Shown piece after piece: positions 62,463-64,000 of a stretch of DNA of 64,000 nt. Made by a program: the position numbers and the translations under genes. The notes beneath the pieces are model-generated. The model was given only the letters and a program-made list of their open reading frames with translations, was not told where the DNA came from and searched no databases. The first letter of the stretch is position 1, and each line of letters starts with the position of its first letter. Source of the stretch: an uncultured bacterium (GTDB lineage Bacteria; Desulfobacterota; Binatia; UBA1149; CAITLU01); NCBI GenBank assembly GCA_903893315.1, contig CAITLU010000021.1, forward strand, positions 1 through 64,000, read 5' to 3'.

Positions 62463-63238
62463 TGTCAGCCGGCGACCGCGGCGCCGGTCGGCGCGCGGCG
62501 CTGACACCTAAGGGACTTCTGGCGGCGGCGATGGCGCCGCTGGCCCGTCTGGACCGCGGCGTCGGCGGCGCCTTGCGCCGCCTTTGGGCTTTCACGCAGC
62601 TTCGCGCCGTCATCGGCGGCAAGCTCGATGCATCGGTCGTGGTGTTGGGAGCGGTCGAAGTGCGCGGCAGCGGTCGCATCGAGCTGGGCCGCGATCTGCT
62701 CCTGTATCCCGATACCTACCTCGAGACCCAGCAGCACGGCTGTCTGCGCATCGGCGACGGCGTCGTCTTGTCGCGCGGCGTCCATCTGGTCGCATACGAC
62801 TCGGTCGACATCGGTGCCGGCACCATCATCGGCGAGTACGCCAGCATCCGCGACGCCAATCACCGTCTCGAAGCCGGCGTTTCGCCGCGCCACACCGGGC
62901 ACGCCGCGAAACCGATCCGTATCGGCCGCAACGTCTGGATCGGACGCGGCGTGACGATTCTCGCGGGAGTGTCGATCGGCGATGGCGCCGTGGTCGGCGC
63001 CAACGCCGTCGTCACGAAATCGGTGACGGCGGGCGACGTGGTAGCCGGTGTGCCTGCGGTCACGATCGCCCGGCGCGGCCGGCAGTCAGAGCGAGACACT
63101 TCGCGGCGGCGCAATCCGCGACGGGACACTTTGCGGGCCTCAGAGCTTCTCAACAGTGTGTCTAATCACGAGACACGTTCCACGAGTGTGCCATCTCCCG
63201 TGGCACGTCCGTTGCAAAATGTCCGGCATGAAGCGTGA
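62462..63238 (+). CDS. Left-handed beta-helix acyltransferase
   Basis: 258 residues. After a basic N-terminus the beta-helix runs from about 60 to 205 (VVLGAVEVRGSGRIELGRDLL; IGDGVVLSRGVHLVAYDSVD; KPIRIGRNVWIGRGVTILAGV; GAVVGANAVVTKSVTAGDVV). It resembles maltose/galactoside O-acetyltransferases used to decorate sugars. The 40 C-terminal residues are Arg/Ser-rich and probably low-function; the DNA there also carries the flippase promoter. It overlaps the flippase start by 11 bases. Confidence 0.88.
   Translation: MSAGDRGAGRRAALTPKGLLAAAMAPLARLDRGVGGALRRLWAFTQLRAVIGGKLDASVVVLGAVEVRGSGRIELGRDLLLYPDTYLETQQHGCLRIGDGVVLSRGVHLVAYDSVDIGAGTIIGEYASIRDANHRLEAGVSPRHTGHAAKPIRIGRNVWIGRGVTILAGVSIGDGAVVGANAVVTKSVTAGDVVAGVPAVTIARRGRQSERDTSRRRNPRRDTLRASELLNSVSNHETRSTSVPSPVARPLQNVRHEA
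63093..63176 (+). promoter_or_regulatory. Candidate upstream activator sites for the flippase promoter
   Basis: GAGACACTTC (63093-63102) and GGGACACTTT (63123-63132) are 30 bases apart as direct repeats. A third element is the inverted repeat GTGTCT (63158-63163) / AGACAC (63171-63176). They sit 25-108 bases upstream of the -24 block, where sigma-54 activators commonly bind. Confidence 0.5.
63201..63215 (+). promoter_or_regulatory. Sigma-54 (RpoN) promoter of the flippase gene
   Basis: TGGCACGTCCGTTGC is a perfect match to TGGCACG-N4-TTGC, followed by A as in TTGCA. The -12 C is at 63215, so transcription should begin near 63227, one base before the flippase ATG. It lies within the 3' end of the acyltransferase gene. 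Confidence 0.75.
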
Positions 63239-64000
63239 TGTGGAACAGAGCGGTCGCGACGTCGTGAAGGCCGCTTCCGGCGGCGCCCTCGTCCTGATGC
63301 TCGGCAACGTCTGCTACCTGCTCACCCGCGTGGCACTGCCACCCATCGTGCTGCGCCACGTCGGGCTCGAAGAATACGGCCTGTGGGCCCTGGCCTTCGT
63401 GCTGATCGGTTATCTCGGCATGGGCGCCTTCGGCGTTTCCAACGTCTACATCCGTTACGTCGCGGCCTACCGCGCGCGCGGTGACATGGACGCGATCAAC
63501 CGCCTTCTGACCACCGGCCTGGCCTTCACCTCTTCGGTGGCCGTGGTACTTCTCGCCGTCATCTGGTTGGCGATGCCTTCACTGGTCAGCCTGCTCGGCG
63601 TGGCACCTAACCTCAGGACCGAGGCCACCACGATCCTGTTCGCGGCGTGCGCGGCTTTTCTTCTCGACCTCGCCTTCGGTGCTTTCTCCAACATACTGCT
63701 CGGCCTCGAGCGCGTCAGCGCCCACACCGCCGTATGGGTCGGGGGCAGCATTTTCGAGGCTCTCGTGCTGGTGATGTTGCTTGAATCGGGACACGGCGTC
63801 AGTGCTCTGCCGATCGCGTTCGCGCTGCGGCTTTCGTCGGTCATCGTCGCCAGTGCGACCCTGTGCCGCCGTGCGCTGCCGGGGCTCACGGTCGCGCCGC
63901 GCTTTTTCGATCGTCGGGCCCTGCGCCTGTTTGTCGGTTTCGGCGGCGTGGTGCAGGTGGCCGGAATCCTCAGCATCTTCCTGTATTCGGTAGAAAAGCT
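63228..64000 (+). CDS. wzx: Wzx-like oligosaccharide flippase (3' end cut by window)
   Basis: At least 257 residues, open to the window end. The N-terminus (VVKAASGGALVLMLGNVCYLL, then RHVGLEEYGLWALAFVLIGYL) and repeated hydrophobic helices (SSVAVVLLAVIWLAMPSLVS; LFVGFGGVVQVAGILSIFL) match the polysaccharide biosynthesis flippase family. It moves lipid-linked repeat units across the inner membrane. The ATG at 63228 has no Shine-Dalgarno and begins one base after the predicted start point of the sigma-54 promoter, implying a leaderless message or a later start. Confidence 0.85.
   Translation, partial: MKRDVEQSGRDVVKAASGGALVLMLGNVCYLLTRVALPPIVLRHVGLEEYGLWALAFVLIGYLGMGAFGVSNVYIRYVAAYRARGDMDAINRLLTTGLAFTSSVAVVLLAVIWLAMPSLVSLLGVAPNLRTEATTILFAACAAFLLDLAFGAFSNILLGLERVSAHTAVWVGGSIFEALVLVMLLESGHGVSALPIAFALRLSSVIVASATLCRRALPGLTVAPRFFDRRALRLFVGFGGVVQVAGILSIFLYSVEK

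Overview
The window is GC-rich and densely coded on both strands. It reads as chromosome of a Gram-negative bacterium: it has an Mla/MCE outer-membrane lipid-transport operon, a Wza-type outer-membrane export lipoprotein, and an oxidative pentose phosphate operon. Other genes (cytochrome P450, a DDN-like F420-type reductase, an ERG4/ERG24-type sterol reductase, an H-NOX NO sensor with a HNOBA kinase) suit a large-genome aerobic soil or water bacterium, perhaps of the myxobacterial/delta-proteobacterial/Binatota type. No rRNA or other taxonomic marker is present, so this is a guess. No tRNA, rRNA, CRISPR array, insertion sequence or prophage was seen.

Layout. 1-6 kb: a secreted collagen-like repeat protein broken by a one-base frameshift in a G run, then a large secreted GH9 glycoside hydrolase with a LamG-like domain. 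6-9.6 kb: a 4-hydroxybutyryl-CoA dehydratase-like protein, a fumarylacetoacetate hydrolase family enzyme and a LOG-family nucleotide hydrolase. 9.6-13.8 kb (minus): overlapping mlaE-mlaF-mlaD-pqiC-hisI-like operon. 13.9-19.1 kb: an orphan ArdC-like antirestriction protein, a YHS protein, a DUF6064 membrane protein, a redoxin, an inositol-phosphatase family enzyme, a PEBP protein and an unknown exported protein. 19.3-22.6 kb: gnd-zwf-pgl. 22.7-29 kb: a small-molecule metabolism group (F420-type reductase, P450, carboxymuconolactone decarboxylase-like, SDR, FlK-like thioesterase, methyltransferase, VOC-VOC-SRPBCC fusion). 29-39 kb: BI-1 protein, PAS-only protein, sterol reductase, DUF3047 protein, nitronate monooxygenase family, CitE-like lyase, hybrid histidine kinase.

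39-64 kb is one large exopolysaccharide/O-antigen locus. A nine-gene minus-strand operon (51716 down to 39093) runs GT2, GT2, a PGT-like/WecG/PGT fusion, rfbB, a degenerate nucleotidyltransferase/PGT-like protein, H-NOX, HNOBA hybrid kinase, rfbA, rfbC. Most junctions overlap by 1 or 4 bases. Divergent and downstream units supply an acyltransferase, GT4, Wzy-like polymerase, LbH acetyltransferase, Wzc-like co-polymerase with a degenerate Walker A, Wza, GT4, GT2, LbH acyltransferase and a Wzx-like flippase cut by the window end. This is a Wzx/Wzy-type pathway making a rhamnose- or deoxyhexose-containing polymer, with a gas-sensing two-component pair built into its biosynthetic operon.

The most interesting signals are (i) H-NOX plus HNOBA hybrid kinase translationally coupled inside the dTDP-sugar operon, (ii) a perfect sigma-54 promoter before the flippase, with weaker look-alikes before wza and the big operon at the same distance from the start codon, accompanied by a recurring GRRACACTTY motif, (iii) the triple-domain phosphoglycosyltransferase/WecG fusion and a second degenerate PGT-like domain, and (iv) a bacterial sterol reductase. 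Promoter and terminator calls are visual and unverified.
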